NCBI GenBank assembly: GCA_902494195.1 | Contig: CABUSH010000026.1 | Span: 1 to 32,729, forward strand | From: an uncultured Collinsella sp. | Lineage (GTDB): Bacteria; Actinomycetota; Coriobacteriia; Coriobacteriales; Coriobacteriaceae | Direction: 5' to 3' | DNA: 32,729 nucleotides | Shown: piece after piece, positions 1 through 7,485 of the stretch | How positions within the stretch are numbered: the first letter of the stretch is position 1 | Layout: each line of letters starts with the position of its first letter | Notes under the pieces: model-generated | Told to the model about the DNA's origin: nothing | The model's database searches: none | Seen by the model: the letters and a program-made list of their open reading frames with translations, nothing else | Translations under genes and position numbers: made by a program

Positions 1-27
1 CCCCCGCCGTTAAAAACCGTGCTAAAA

Positions 28-2676
28 CTAGCAGACGGCGTAATCCTGGGGCTCGCGGCCGTAGTAGGCGTCCAGGTAGAGCTCCTTGATCTCGCTCATG
101 AGCGGGTAGCGCGGGTTGGCGCCGGTGCACTGGTCGTTGAATGCCTGCTCGGTCATTTCGTCGAGGGTGTCGAGGAAGTACTGCTCGTCAACACCGTAGT
201 CGGCGATGGTCTTCTTGACGCCGATGAAGTCCTTGAGCTCCTCGAGCTTCGTGATGAAGTTCTCGAAGACCTCCTTGTCGTCCTTGCCCTCGATGCCGCA
301 GTACTTGGCCATCTCGGCGTAGTTGTGCAGCGCGTTGGGGTAAGGATACTGGGAGAAGGTACCCATCTTGACGGGAGCCTCGGCGGCGTTGTAGCGCATG
401 ACGCGGGTCAGGATGACGGCGTTTGCGAGGCCGTGGGGCAGGTGATGGAAAGCGCCGAGCTTGTGGGCCATGGAGTGGTTGAGGCCCAGGAAGGCGTTGG
501 CGAAGGCCATACCGGCCATGCAGGAGGCGTTGTGCATCTCCTCGCGGGCGTGCGGGTCCTTGGCGCCGTTCGTGAAGCTGGAGGGCAGGTTCTCGAAGAC
601 GAGCTTGGCAGCGCGCTCGGAGAGGCCCTTGGTGTAGTCAGAAGCCATGATGGAGACGTAGGACTCGATGGCGTGGGTCATGACGTCGATGCCGGAGGCA
701 GCGGTCAGGCCGCGCGGGGCGGTCATGCAGTTGTCGGCGTCGACGATAGCCATGTTGGGGAGCAGCGCGTAGTCGGCGAGCGGCCACTTGATGCCGGTCT
801 CCTTGTCGGTGATGATGGCGAACGGCGTGCACTCGGAGCCGGTACCCGAGGAGGTCGGGACGGCGACGAAGTAGGCCTTCTTACCCATCTCGGGGAAGGT
901 GAAGATACGCTTGCGGATGTCCATGAAGTCCATGGCCATGTCCTCAAACTTGCACTCGGGGTGCTCGTACATCATCCACATGATCTTGCCGGCGTCCATA
1001 GCGGAGCCACCGCCGACGGCGATGATGACGTCCGGCTCAAAGAGAGCCATCTGCTTGGCGCCGCGACGTGCGCACTGCAGCGACGGATCGGGCTCGACGT
1101 CGTAGAAGCAGTCGTGGGCGATGCCCATCTCGTCGAGCTTGGCCTCGATGGCGCGGGTGTTGCCATTCTTGAAGAGGAACTGGTCGGTGACGATGAAGGC
1201 GCGCTTCTTGCCCATGACGTTGCCCAGCTCGTCGAGGGCGACGGGCGTGGAACCCTTTTTGAAGTAGACCTTCTCGGGAGCGCGGAACCACAGCATGTTC
1301 TCACGGCGCTCGGCCACAGTCTTAACGTTGATCAAGTGCTTCACCCCAACGTTCTCGGAGACGGAGTTGCCGCCCCAGGAGCCGCAGCCCAGGGTCAGAG
1401 ACGGCTTCATGCCAAAGTTGTACAGGTCACCGATGCCGCCGTGCGAGGACGGGGTGTTGATGACGATACGGCAGGCCTTCATGACGTGCTCGAACAGGCT
1501 GATCTTCTCGGCCTGGGCAGGGTGCACGTACAGAGAGGCGGTGTGGCCCGGGCCACCGGCGAGCACGAGGTGCTCGGCCTTGTCGACGGCCTCCTGGAAG
1601 TCCTTGGCGTGGTACATGGCCAGGACCGGGGAGAGCTTCTCGTGGGAGAACTCCTCCTTGGCGGGGTCGGTGGAGGTGACCTCGGCGATCAGGATCTTGG
1701 TCTTGGCGGGAACCTCGATGCCGGCGAGCTCGGCGATCTTGGCAGCGGCCATGCCGGGGATGCGGTGATCGAGAGCGCCGTTCTTGAACATGGCGGCACG
1801 CAGGGCCTCCATCTCGGCACCCTGCTTGACGAAGTAGCAGCCGCGCTTCTGGAACTCGGCCTTAACCTGGTCATAGATGCTGTCGATGACAGTTACGGAC
1901 TGCTCGGAAGCGCAGATCATGCCGTTGTCGAAGGTCTTGGAGTGGATGATGGAGTTGACGGCGAGCAGCACGTCGGCGGTGTCGTCGATGACGACCGGGG
2001 TGTTACCGGCGCCAACGCCCAGGGCGGGCTTGCCCGAGGAGTAGGCGGCCTTGACCATGCCCGGGCCACCGGTGGCGAGGATGATGTCGACGTCGCGCAT
2101 GACCATGTTGGTCAGCTCGATGGAGGGGACATCGACCCAGCCGATGATGCCCTCGGGGGCGCCGGCCTTGACGGCGGCGTCAAGCACGAGCTTGGCGGCG
2201 GCGATGGTGCACTTGGCGGCAGCCGGGTGCGGGGAGATGATGATGGCGTTGCGGGTCTTCAGGCAGATCAGCGTCTTGAAGATCGCGGTGGAGGTGGGGT
2301 TGGTCGTCGGGATGACGGCGCCCACGATGCCGATGGGCTCGGCGATCTTGGTGATGCCGTAAGCCTCGTCGCGCTCCAGGACACCACAGGTCTTGGTGTT
2401 CTTGTAAGCGTTGTAGATGTACTCTGCGGCGTAGTGGTTCTTGATGACCTTGTCCTCAAGAACGCCGCGGCCGGTCTCCTCGATGGCCATCTTCGCCAAC
2501 GGGATACGAGCCTTGTTGGCGGCCATGGCGGCCTCATAGAAGATCTTGTCGACCTGCTCCTGCGTGTACGTAGCAAAAAGCGCCTGGGCCTCTCGCATCT
2601 GAGCGAGCTTAGCCTCAAGCGCCTCTACGTTGTCCACAATTGCGGGAGTAGTGTTTTCCGGTGACTTTTTCACCAT
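28..2676 (-). CDS. adhE: Bifunctional acetaldehyde-CoA / alcohol dehydrogenase
   Basis: Converts acetyl-CoA to acetaldehyde and then ethanol, oxidising two NADH, in the cytoplasm of fermenting cells. The 882-residue length is that of full AdhE. The N-terminal half is an aldehyde dehydrogenase: the nucleotide-binding loop ATGGPGMV lies near residue 201 and the catalytic Cys is C255 in GMICASEQS. The C-terminal half is an iron-dependent alcohol dehydrogenase with GGGSAMDAGK, the metal-site stretch DVMTHAIESY and HSMAHKLGAFHHLPHG. The start ATG is preceded by AAGGAGACACAA on the minus strand, a good ribosome binding site. It is monocistronic and points away from the RAYT element. Its stop is 27 bases from the window edge, so a terminator cannot be judged. 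Many AdhE genes are redox-controlled by Rex; no clear Rex site was recognised. The long open frame on the opposite strand is a codon-bias shadow. Confidence 0.98.
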   Translation of the reverse strand: MVKKSPENTTPAIVDNVEALEAKLAQMREAQALFATYTQEQVDKIFYEAAMAANKARIPLAKMAIEETGRGVLEDKVIKNHYAAEYIYNAYKNTKTCGVLERDEAYGITKIAEPIGIVGAVIPTTNPTSTAIFKTLICLKTRNAIIISPHPAAAKCTIAAAKLVLDAAVKAGAPEGIIGWVDVPSIELTNMVMRDVDIILATGGPGMVKAAYSSGKPALGVGAGNTPVVIDDTADVLLAVNSIIHSKTFDNGMICASEQSVTVIDSIYDQVKAEFQKRGCYFVKQGAEMEALRAAMFKNGALDHRIPGMAAAKIAELAGIEVPAKTKILIAEVTSTDPAKEEFSHEKLSPVLAMYHAKDFQEAVDKAEHLVLAGGPGHTASLYVHPAQAEKISLFEHVMKACRIVINTPSSHGGIGDLYNFGMKPSLTLGCGSWGGNSVSENVGVKHLINVKTVAERRENMLWFRAPEKVYFKKGSTPVALDELGNVMGKKRAFIVTDQFLFKNGNTRAIEAKLDEMGIAHDCFYDVEPDPSLQCARRGAKQMALFEPDVIIAVGGGSAMDAGKIMWMMYEHPECKFEDMAMDFMDIRKRIFTFPEMGKKAYFVAVPTSSGTGSECTPFAIITDKETGIKWPLADYALLPNMAIVDADNCMTAPRGLTAASGIDVMTHAIESYVSIMASDYTKGLSERAAKLVFENLPSSFTNGAKDPHAREEMHNASCMAGMAFANAFLGLNHSMAHKLGAFHHLPHGLANAVILTRVMRYNAAEAPVKMGTFSQYPYPNALHNYAEMAKYCGIEGKDDKEVFENFITKLEELKDFIGVKKTIADYGVDEQYFLDTLDEMTEQAFNDQCTGANPRYPLMSEIKELYLDAYYGREPQDYAVC

Positions 2677-2716
2677 TTGTGTCTCCTTGCGATCGGAGAT
2701 TTACCCTACGCCTTGC

Positions 2717-2725
2717 ATGATAGCA
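2717..2725 (-). promoter_or_regulatory. adhE extended -10 promoter within an inverted repeat
   Basis: On the minus strand TGCTATCAT is an extended -10 element about 40 bases upstream of the adhE ATG; no convincing -35 is present. The TATCAT hexamer lies exactly between the arms CTTGC and GCAAG (2712-2716 and 2723-2727), so a protein binding that inverted repeat would cover the promoter core. Operator function is inference. Confidence 0.5.
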
Positions 2726-2768
2726 AGAAATAATTCGGTGAACGGTCAGATTCCCGTAAAAGACAAAC

Positions 2769-2798
2769 TAAAACGCTTCAATAAACTGAAGCGTTTTA
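2769..2798. terminator. Perfect 12-bp stem-loop upstream of adhE
   Basis: TAAAACGCTTCA (2769-2780) and TGAAGCGTTTTA (2787-2798) pair perfectly around a 6-nt loop. Read on the minus strand it is followed by a T-rich stretch, and on the plus strand by TTTTAA, so it could act as a two-way terminator shielding the adhE promoter from read-through. It could instead be a protein-binding palindrome. The rest of the 2677-3007 gene-free stretch holds the adhE promoter, the left RAYT repeat and the RAYT leader. Confidence 0.45.
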
Positions 2799-2829
2799 AC
2801 TAAAACTATCTGCCTGCTGCATCGCCCCG

Positions 2830-2878
2830 CTCATTGGGGACAGACTTACATGAGTGCTTTCACTCATTTGGGACAGAC
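2830..2878 (+). repeat. Left REP-like repeat of the RAYT element
   Basis: A hairpin ATGAGTG-CTTT-CACTCAT (2850-2867) is flanked by two direct copies of a 15-mer, TCATTGGGGACAGAC (2831-2845) and TCATTTGGGACAGAC (2864-2878), with one difference. Its inverted counterpart lies at 3827-3875. The direct copies may be the guide sequences that a Y1 transposase uses with the hairpin; that role is inference. Confidence 0.8.
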
Positions 2879-3007
2879 ATCGATTTGTCATTTTGCCGTT
2901 CTGGGCCTGTTTGCCGCTCATTGGATATAAATAGGTCACAGGCTCAGCATTTCGCGTTCCTTCTCTCCTTTTAGGTGTTGCCTGTTCAGTTTTTGAAAGG
3001 AGAGATT

Positions 3008-3784
3008 ATGCCTCGATGTGCCCGCGCCGTTTCGCTCACCGGTTATTACCACGTCTTTGACCGTGGTAACTCTAAACAGATTATTTTTGAAGATGACTCT
3101 GACCGATATCGTTTCTTATCGGACATCTCGGACAGGTTCGCGCACCATAAAGTGGCGGTGTTGGCTTGGTGCCTTATGGACAATCACTTCCATTTGATGG
3201 TTGATGACCCATTTGACAATCTTTCAAAGGCAATGCAGTGTGCGCTGACGGCGTATGCCAAGTATTTCAATGGGAAAACGGGGAGAACGGGACATCTGTT
3301 TGACAATCGCTATTCACGGGTCGCGGTCGAGTCGGACACGCAGGCGGTACAGCTGCTCGATTATATCCATCTCAATCCCGTGAAAGGTGCGCTCGACTCG
3401 CTCGAGGCGTACCGCTGGTCAAGCTACAAGGCATATCAGCTGGGCTATGATCCCTTTGACATCTGTGACGCGGCTCCTATGCTCGATATCGTCGGAGGCT
3501 CCCGTTGCTATTGCGAGCATCTCGAGGAAGTTGCCGGGCGCACTTGCTCAGTGGAGGTTCTTCCACGCCGGCGGATCCCCGATGAGGAGGCCCTTTCCAT
3601 TGCGCACGAAGTCCTGCCGAGCATAGATCCTGCGCTGCTCAAGGCCCTGCCACGCCCCGATCGCGATGCCTGTCTGCTGAGGCTCAGGCGGGCACATCTC
3701 ACGGTCAAGCAAATTGCCCGTATCACCGGCATTGGCGCTACAAGCGTGACCAAGGCCACTGTGGGCTGGAGGGAGGCTGCGTGA
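3008..3784 (+). CDS. REP-associated tyrosine transposase (Y1/HUH family)
   Basis: A single-strand DNA transposase of the IS200-like/RAYT group, 258 residues, nicking DNA through one tyrosine. The RAYT pattern is clear: YYHVFDRGN near residue 13, the metal-binding HUH motif MDNHFHLMV (H60, H62), and the probable catalytic Tyr Y119 in LDYIHLNPVKG. A C-terminal helix-turn-helix-like segment (LTVKQIARITGIGATSV, from about residue 231) may bind the repeats. I chose ATG 3008 over an upstream GTG at 2975 because AAAGGAGAG lies just before it. Codon use is less GC-biased than in neighbouring genes, consistent with acquisition. No frameshift or missing catalytic residue is seen, so it may be active. 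Such genes are often single-copy and domesticated, which cannot be judged from one window. Confidence 0.9.
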   Translation: MPRCARAVSLTGYYHVFDRGNSKQIIFEDDSDRYRFLSDISDRFAHHKVAVLAWCLMDNHFHLMVDDPFDNLSKAMQCALTAYAKYFNGKTGRTGHLFDNRYSRVAVESDTQAVQLLDYIHLNPVKGALDSLEAYRWSSYKAYQLGYDPFDICDAAPMLDIVGGSRCYCEHLEEVAGRTCSVEVLPRRRIPDEEALSIAHEVLPSIDPALLKALPRPDRDACLLRLRRAHLTVKQIARITGIGATSVTKATVGWREAA

Positions 3785-3826
3785 GGCTGGGCAGGACCTG
3801 ATCATGGCGCCGCATGTGTACGTCAC

Positions 3827-3875
3827 GTCTGTCCCCAATGCGTGAAAGCACTCATGTAAGCCTGTCCCCAATGAG
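3827..3875 (-). repeat. Right REP-like repeat of the RAYT element
   Basis: The inverted partner of 2830-2878, with 46 of 49 positions identical. Its hairpin is ATGCGTG-AAAG-CACTCAT (3838-3855), with one mismatched pair compared with the left copy. It ends 43 bases after the transposase stop and just before the rpmB terminator. Confidence 0.8.
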
Positions 3876-3880
3876 TGCAA

Positions 3881-3911
3881 AAAGGCGCCCTCCGTAGGGG
3901 AGGACGCCTTT
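3881..3911 (-). terminator. rpmB Rho-independent terminator
   Basis: A 13-position stem with one mismatch (AAAGGCG..CCTCC pairing with GGAGG..CGCCTTT) is followed on the minus strand by a run of five T. It sits 69 bases past the rpmB stop. It also faces the 3' end of the RAYT element and may stop convergent transcription. Confidence 0.8.
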
Positions 3912-3979
3912 GGTAAGTTCTATATGAACGCGAGGTCTTTGACCCGGAGAGTCCGAGGTACTTGTTGGTAAGACCTTAT

Positions 3980-4168
3980 TTAGGAGCGCGCAACCTTGCC
4001 GGACTTGAGGCAGGTGGAGCAAACGTTCATCTTGCGACGGTGACCATCGACGACGACGTAGACGCGCTGGATGTTGGGGCGGAACTTACGGTTGGTGACG
4101 CGGTGAGAGTGGCTGATGGAGCGACCGGCAACGGGGTGCTTACCGCAAACTTCGCAAACTTTGGACAT
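3980..4168 (-). CDS. rpmB: 50S ribosomal protein bL28
   Basis: A 62-residue basic protein of the large ribosomal subunit. It begins MSKVCEVCGKHP and ends CSTCLKSGKVARS, so the two cysteine pairs of zinc-binding (C+) bL28 proteins are intact. The central SHSHRVTNRKF stretch is typical of the family. The ATG at 4168 is preceded by GGAGGG; an in-frame upstream extension to 4216 would add 16 residues unlike the family and was rejected. The gene is transcribed alone, divergently from the pyr operon, with its own promoter and terminator. Confidence 0.97.
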   Translation of the reverse strand: MSKVCEVCGKHPVAGRSISHSHRVTNRKFRPNIQRVYVVVDGHRRKMNVCSTCLKSGKVARS

Positions 4169-4222
4169 AACTGACCCTCCTTGGGCGACAAACGAACATG
4201 TCGCGTTAACAAACAAGCCTGA

Positions 4223-4231
4223 ACTATAGCA
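4223..4231 (-). promoter_or_regulatory. rpmB extended -10 promoter
   Basis: Minus-strand TGCTATAGT, identical to the element before rpsT, lies about 55 bases upstream of the rpmB ATG. No good -35 hexamer is present at 16-18 bp. The gene-free stretch 4169-4619 holds this promoter, an AT-rich segment around 4377-4395 with no recognised function, and the pyr leader. Confidence 0.55.
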
Positions 4232-4459
4232 CAGAAGTCGCTCCCTGTGCGCAATCTACACAGAGATATTCCTCTTTTGGCGATAGTGCCCACGCCACGG
4301 CCCTGGACGTAGATCCGATTTGCGTGCAGCAGAGGGGATTATGCCAGCTCGTGCGTGCGTTTTCAAGCTCGTCCCACAAATATATATAGGTTTATTGGGC
4401 TTTGGGCTCCGTTTACGGATTGCTCTGTATTTATGCTCGCAATTAAGCTCGAGGTTGGC

Positions 4460-4465
4460 TACACT
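4460..4465 (+). promoter_or_regulatory. Possible pyr operon -10 (TACACT)
   Basis: TACACT lies just upstream of the structured leader. The position 17 bp upstream (TCGCAA) matches the -35 consensus at only three of six bases. Transcription from here would begin near 4472 and include every leader helix. The call rests mainly on position. Confidence 0.3.
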
Positions 4466-4482
4466 ATCCCTTGACCATTAAA

Positions 4483-4580
4483 GGGGTACGAGATACCCAC
4501 ATGGAATTACATAGCTGCCAAAGAGCAGCCCTTCCTGTGGGTGTCTGGTCCGCTTTAAGCGGTCGGGCATCTATTTTTTT
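4483..4580 (+). promoter_or_regulatory. pyr operon leader attenuator
   Basis: Three mutually exclusive helices are visible. (a) GGGTA (4484-4488) pairs with TACCC (4494-4498). (b) GATACCCAC (4492-4500) pairs with GTGGGTGTC (4537-4545), enclosing a GCTGC/GCAGC hairpin with hexaloop CAAAGA. (c) A terminator is formed by GGTGTCTGG-T-CCGCT (4540-4554) with AGCGG-TCGGGCATC (4558-4571) and a run of seven T (4574-4580). Helix (b) consumes the left arm of (c), and helix (a) consumes the left arm of (b): the anti-antiterminator, antiterminator, terminator logic of Bacillus pyr leaders. PyrR with UMP is the expected regulator because its gene is next. The PyrR-binding loop consensus (hexaloop CNGNGA) is only approximated, so the binding site is uncertain. 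Confidence 0.7.
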
Positions 4581-4619
4581 GACTGTGTCAGCAGTCAAGA
4601 CATGTGAGGAAGGAGATCG

Positions 4620-5204
4620 ATGGGCACGACTTCCCCCAAGGCGGTCATCATGGACGAGACCGCCGTCAATCGAGCGATGACCCGCATCGCGCACGAGATT
4701 CTCGAGCGCAACGAGGGCTGTGAAGACCTCGCTCTGGTCGGCATCGTCACGCGCGGCGACCTTCTGGCTAAGAAGCTCGCCGACGAGATCAAGGAGATCG
4801 AGGGCGTCGAAGTTCCGCTCGGCAGCCTCGACATCAGCTTCTACCGCGATGACTATGCGACCAATTTCGCTCCCGCGATCCACGCCACCAACATTCCCTT
4901 TAGCGTCGACGGCAAGCGCGTCGTGCTGGTGGACGACATCCTGTATACGGGCCGTACCATCCGCGCCGCTCTCGACGCCGTCATGGACCTGGGCCGTCCG
5001 AGCCGCATTGAGTTGGCAGTCCTCGTTGACCGCGGCCACCGCGAGCTCCCCATCTCGCCGGACTTTGTCGGCAAGAACGTTCCCTCGTCGCATGAGGAGA
5101 ACGTGCATCTATATATGAAGGAAGTCGACGGCCACACCGCCGTCGAGATCAACGACGTCGCGCCGGGCTCCCACGTGGGTTCTGCGCCGCTGGGAGGTGA
5201 GTAG
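4620..5204 (+). CDS. pyrR: Pyrimidine operon regulator / uracil phosphoribosyltransferase PyrR
   Basis: In Gram-positive bacteria PyrR binds pyr mRNA leaders when UMP is high and can also make UMP from uracil and PRPP. The 194-residue protein carries the PRPP-binding signature VVLVDDILYTGRT at residues 101-113 and the family segments GIVTRGDLLAKKL and LDISFYRDD. The C-terminus runs about 15 residues past the usual end (VAPGSHVGSAPLGGE) and is probably flexible. ATG 4620 follows AAGGAG at good spacing. It is the first gene of the pyr operon, directly downstream of an attenuator-like leader, which argues for autoregulation of the whole operon. Its stop lies just before the pyrB start. Confidence 0.96.
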   Translation: MGTTSPKAVIMDETAVNRAMTRIAHEILERNEGCEDLALVGIVTRGDLLAKKLADEIKEIEGVEVPLGSLDISFYRDDYATNFAPAIHATNIPFSVDGKRVVLVDDILYTGRTIRAALDAVMDLGRPSRIELAVLVDRGHRELPISPDFVGKNVPSSHEENVHLYMKEVDGHTAVEINDVAPGSHVGSAPLGGE

Positions 5205-5208
5205 TACC

Positions 5209-6153
5209 GTGGCGTTCAACCATAAGCACCTGATCGACATTACCGAGTACTCCGAAGAGGACATCAAGCTCATCCTCGAGACCGCCAAGGCGTTCTCCGA
5301 GGTCAACGAGCGTGCGATCAAGAAGGTCCCCACGCTCAAGGGCAAGACCATCGTCAACATGTTCAACGAGCCCTCGACGCGCACCCGCAGCTCCTTCGAG
5401 CTTGCCGAGAAGCGCCTTTCGGCCGATAGCCTTAACTTTGGCGGCTCCTCGACCTCTACGGTCAAGGGCGAGAGCCTCGTCGACACCGTCGAGACCCTCA
5501 ACGCCTATAAGATCGACTGCATCGTCGTGCGCGATAAGCACGCCGGTGCTCCCTACATCGTCACGCAGAACTCGCCCGCGAGCGTCATCTGCGCCGGTGA
5601 CGGCAAGCACAACCACCCCACGCAGGCCCTTCTCGACCTGTACACCATCTGGGAGCATAAGGGTGACTTCCACGGTCTGAAGGTCGCCGTCGTCGGCGAT
5701 ATCTCACACTCCCGTGTCTGCGGCTCGCTGATTCCCGCCCTTAAGATCATGGGCTGCGAGACCTACGCCGTCGCCCCCGGCACGCTGCTGCCGCCGGCGC
5801 CCGAGGTTCTGGGCTGCGACCACGTGACGAGCGATCTCGATTCTGTCCTGCCCGAGCTGGACGTTGTCTACATGCTGCGCGTGCAGCAGGAGCGCCTCGA
5901 GGGTGCCCCGTTCCCGACCATTCGTGAGTACCACAAGCTCTTCGGTCTGACCAAGGACCGCGAGAAGCTCATGAAGCCCGACGCAATCATCTGCCACCCG
6001 GGCCCCATCAACCGCGGCGTCGAGTTCGACTCCTATATGGCCGACCACCCGCAACGCTCCGTCATCCTGGAGCAGGTCTACGCCGGTATCTGCGTGCGTA
6101 TGGCTATCCTGTATCTGCTGCTTGGAGGTGCCGATAATGGCCTTGCTTCTTAA
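5209..6153 (+). CDS. pyrB: Aspartate carbamoyltransferase, catalytic subunit
   Basis: Joins carbamoyl phosphate and aspartate to form carbamoyl-aspartate, the committed step of pyrimidine synthesis. The carbamoyl-phosphate loop STRTR (residues 56-60), HPTQ (136-139), MLRVQQER and HPGPINRGVE are all present. At 314 residues it is a normal catalytic chain. No pyrI regulatory gene follows, so it probably works as an unregulated trimer, as in Bacillus. Two GTG starts are possible. GTG 5197 overlaps the pyrR stop but sits on top of the Shine-Dalgarno sequence GGGAGGTGA; GTG 5209 has that sequence at normal spacing and is preferred. The gene overlaps the start of pyrC. Confidence 0.96.
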   Translation: MAFNHKHLIDITEYSEEDIKLILETAKAFSEVNERAIKKVPTLKGKTIVNMFNEPSTRTRSSFELAEKRLSADSLNFGGSSTSTVKGESLVDTVETLNAYKIDCIVVRDKHAGAPYIVTQNSPASVICAGDGKHNHPTQALLDLYTIWEHKGDFHGLKVAVVGDISHSRVCGSLIPALKIMGCETYAVAPGTLLPPAPEVLGCDHVTSDLDSVLPELDVVYMLRVQQERLEGAPFPTIREYHKLFGLTKDREKLMKPDAIICHPGPINRGVEFDSYMADHPQRSVILEQVYAGICVRMAILYLLLGGADNGLAS

Positions 6154-7426
6154 GAATGCCCACGTCGTCGACCCGTCCGTCGAGCTTGACGGTGTCGTTG
6201 ACGTCCTGATTGACGGCGACAAGATCGCCGAGGTCGGCGAGAATCTCGCCGTCGAGGGAGCCGAGGTCCGCGACCTTTCCGGCAAGTACCTCGTCCCCGG
6301 CCTGGTGGATATGCACGTTCACCTTCGCGAGCCCGGCTACGAGGTCAAAGAGGACATCGAGAGCGGTACCCGCGCAGCTGCCAAGGGCGGCTTTACTGGT
6401 GTGTGCTCCATGCCCAACACCGATCCCGTCACCGATAACGGCACCGTCGTGGAGTTCGTCAAGTCCCGTGCTGCCGAGGTCGGTCACTGCCGCGTCTATC
6501 CGTCGGGTGCCATGACCCGCGGTCTTAAGGGCGAGGCCATGTCCGAGATGGGCGATATGGTCGCCCACGGCGCCGTCGCCTTCACCGACGACGGTCGCGG
6601 CGTGCAGGGTGCGGGCATGCTCCGTCGCTGCATGGACTACGGCAAGATGTTCGGCAAGGTCTTTATGAGCCACTGCCAGGACGAGGATCTGGTCGGCCAC
6701 GGCCAGATCAACGAGGGCAAGGTCTCGACCCGTCTGGCTCTCGAGGGTTGGCCGGCTGCCGGCGAGGAGCTCCAGATCGCCCGCGACATCGAGATCGCCA
6801 AGCTGACTGGTGCCAAGCTGCACATTCAGCACATCTCCACCGCCCATGGCCTGGAGATCGTGCGTGCCGGTAAGGCCGCTGGCGTTCAGGTTACCTGTGA
6901 GGCCACCCCGCATCACATGTTCCTGACCGAGAACGACCTGGACGAGACCTACAACACCTCGCTCAAGGTCAATCCGCCGCTGCGTACCGAGGAGGATGCC
7001 GAGGCCATCCGTCAGGGCGTCATCGACGGCACCGTCGACGTTATCGTCACCGATCACGCTCCCCACACCCCGTGGGAGAAGGCCCGCGAGTTCGAGCTTG
7101 CGCCCTTTGGCATGATCGGTCTCGAGACCTCGCTGTCGCTCGTGCTCACCGAGCTGGTCAACACGGGCAAGATGAGCATGGGCCGTATGGTCGAGCTCAT
7201 GGCCATCAAGCCGCGTGAGATCCTGGGCCTCGACCAGGTTCAGGTCAAGGCGGGCTCCGTTGCCGACCTGACCGTGTTCGACCCCTCTGCCACCTGGACG
7301 GTCGGCGAGGACGGTTACGAGTCGCGCGCCGAGAACTCCGGTTTTGCCGGCCGCACGCTTACCGGTCGTGCCACCGATGTGTTTGTCGGCGGTAAGCAGA
7401 CGCTCGCCGACGGCTGCATCTGCTAG
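6137..7426 (+). CDS. pyrC: Dihydroorotase (class I)
   Basis: Cyclises carbamoyl-aspartate to dihydroorotate. The 429-residue length and the motif DMHVHLREPG (metal ligands H60, H62) mark the long class I amidohydrolase type found in Gram-positives, not the short E. coli type. The TDHAPH motif near residue 302 supplies the catalytic Asp. The start ATG 6137 lies inside the pyrB 3' end (17-base overlap) and follows GGAGG by 8 bases, implying translational coupling. An in-frame TTG at 6122 lies on the ribosome binding site itself and was rejected. A stem-loop separates pyrC from pyrK. Confidence 0.96.
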   Translation: MALLLKNAHVVDPSVELDGVVDVLIDGDKIAEVGENLAVEGAEVRDLSGKYLVPGLVDMHVHLREPGYEVKEDIESGTRAAAKGGFTGVCSMPNTDPVTDNGTVVEFVKSRAAEVGHCRVYPSGAMTRGLKGEAMSEMGDMVAHGAVAFTDDGRGVQGAGMLRRCMDYGKMFGKVFMSHCQDEDLVGHGQINEGKVSTRLALEGWPAAGEELQIARDIEIAKLTGAKLHIQHISTAHGLEIVRAGKAAGVQVTCEATPHHMFLTENDLDETYNTSLKVNPPLRTEEDAEAIRQGVIDGTVDVIVTDHAPHTPWEKAREFELAPFGMIGLETSLSLVLTELVNTGKMSMGRMVELMAIKPREILGLDQVQVKAGSVADLTVFDPSATWTVGEDGYESRAENSGFAGRTLTGRATDVFVGGKQTLADGCIC

Positions 7427-7446
7427 CATAGCCTTATCGCTTTTGT

Positions 7447-7485
7447 GCGCGGTGCCCTTGCGGTGCCGCGCTTTCTGTTCGTTTT
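7447..7485 (+). terminator. Stem-loop between pyrC and pyrK, possible partial terminator
   Basis: GCGCGGTGCC (7447-7456) pairs with GGTGCCGCGC (7462-7471) over ten pairs, two of them G-U, with a 5-nt loop. It is followed by an interrupted T-rich run (7472-7485). A second hairpin, CCATGC-AACC-GCATGG (7488-7503), abuts the pyrK ribosome binding site. Together they could lower expression of pyrK-pyrD-pyrF relative to pyrRBC. Confidence 0.45.

Larger units (their letters stand above)
2830..3875 (+). mobile_element. RAYT element with inverted REP-like ends
   Basis: A Y1 transposase gene is bracketed by 49-bp inverted repeats (2830-2878 and 3827-3875) that match at 46 positions. Each repeat has a small hairpin of the kind Y1 (HUH) enzymes recognise. 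The unit spans 1,046 bp between adhE and the rpmB terminator. IS200/IS605-type insertion leaves no target duplication, and none was seen. Whether it still moves is unknown. Confidence 0.75.

Noticed and set aside
19..2664. An 881-codon open frame opposite adhE
   Set aside because: Low-complexity Gly/Val/Asp/Leu-rich translation, the mirror of GC-biased codons in adhE, which has all catalytic motifs. Similar shadows lie opposite pnp (29371-31653), the era-recO region (26875-28884) and pyrC (6104-7501).
2975..3007. Upstream GTG start for the RAYT gene
   Set aside because: The added residues include the ribosome binding site of the ATG at 3008, and the family N-terminus begins at MPR.
3912..3979. 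Possible tRNA-like or small gene between rpmB and its terminator
   Set aside because: No cloverleaf, anticodon arm or CCA end could be built; regarded as the rpmB 3' untranslated region.
4377..4395. TATATATA-rich segment between rpmB and pyrR as a promoter
   Set aside because: No -35 partner at a sensible distance, and it lies too far upstream of the leader helices to be preferred over the candidate at 4460.
4501..4680. Possible leader peptide in the pyr leader (ATG 4501, running into pyrR out of frame)
   Set aside because: No ribosome binding site before the ATG and no run of informative codons before the T-tract. The competing RNA helices explain the region better.
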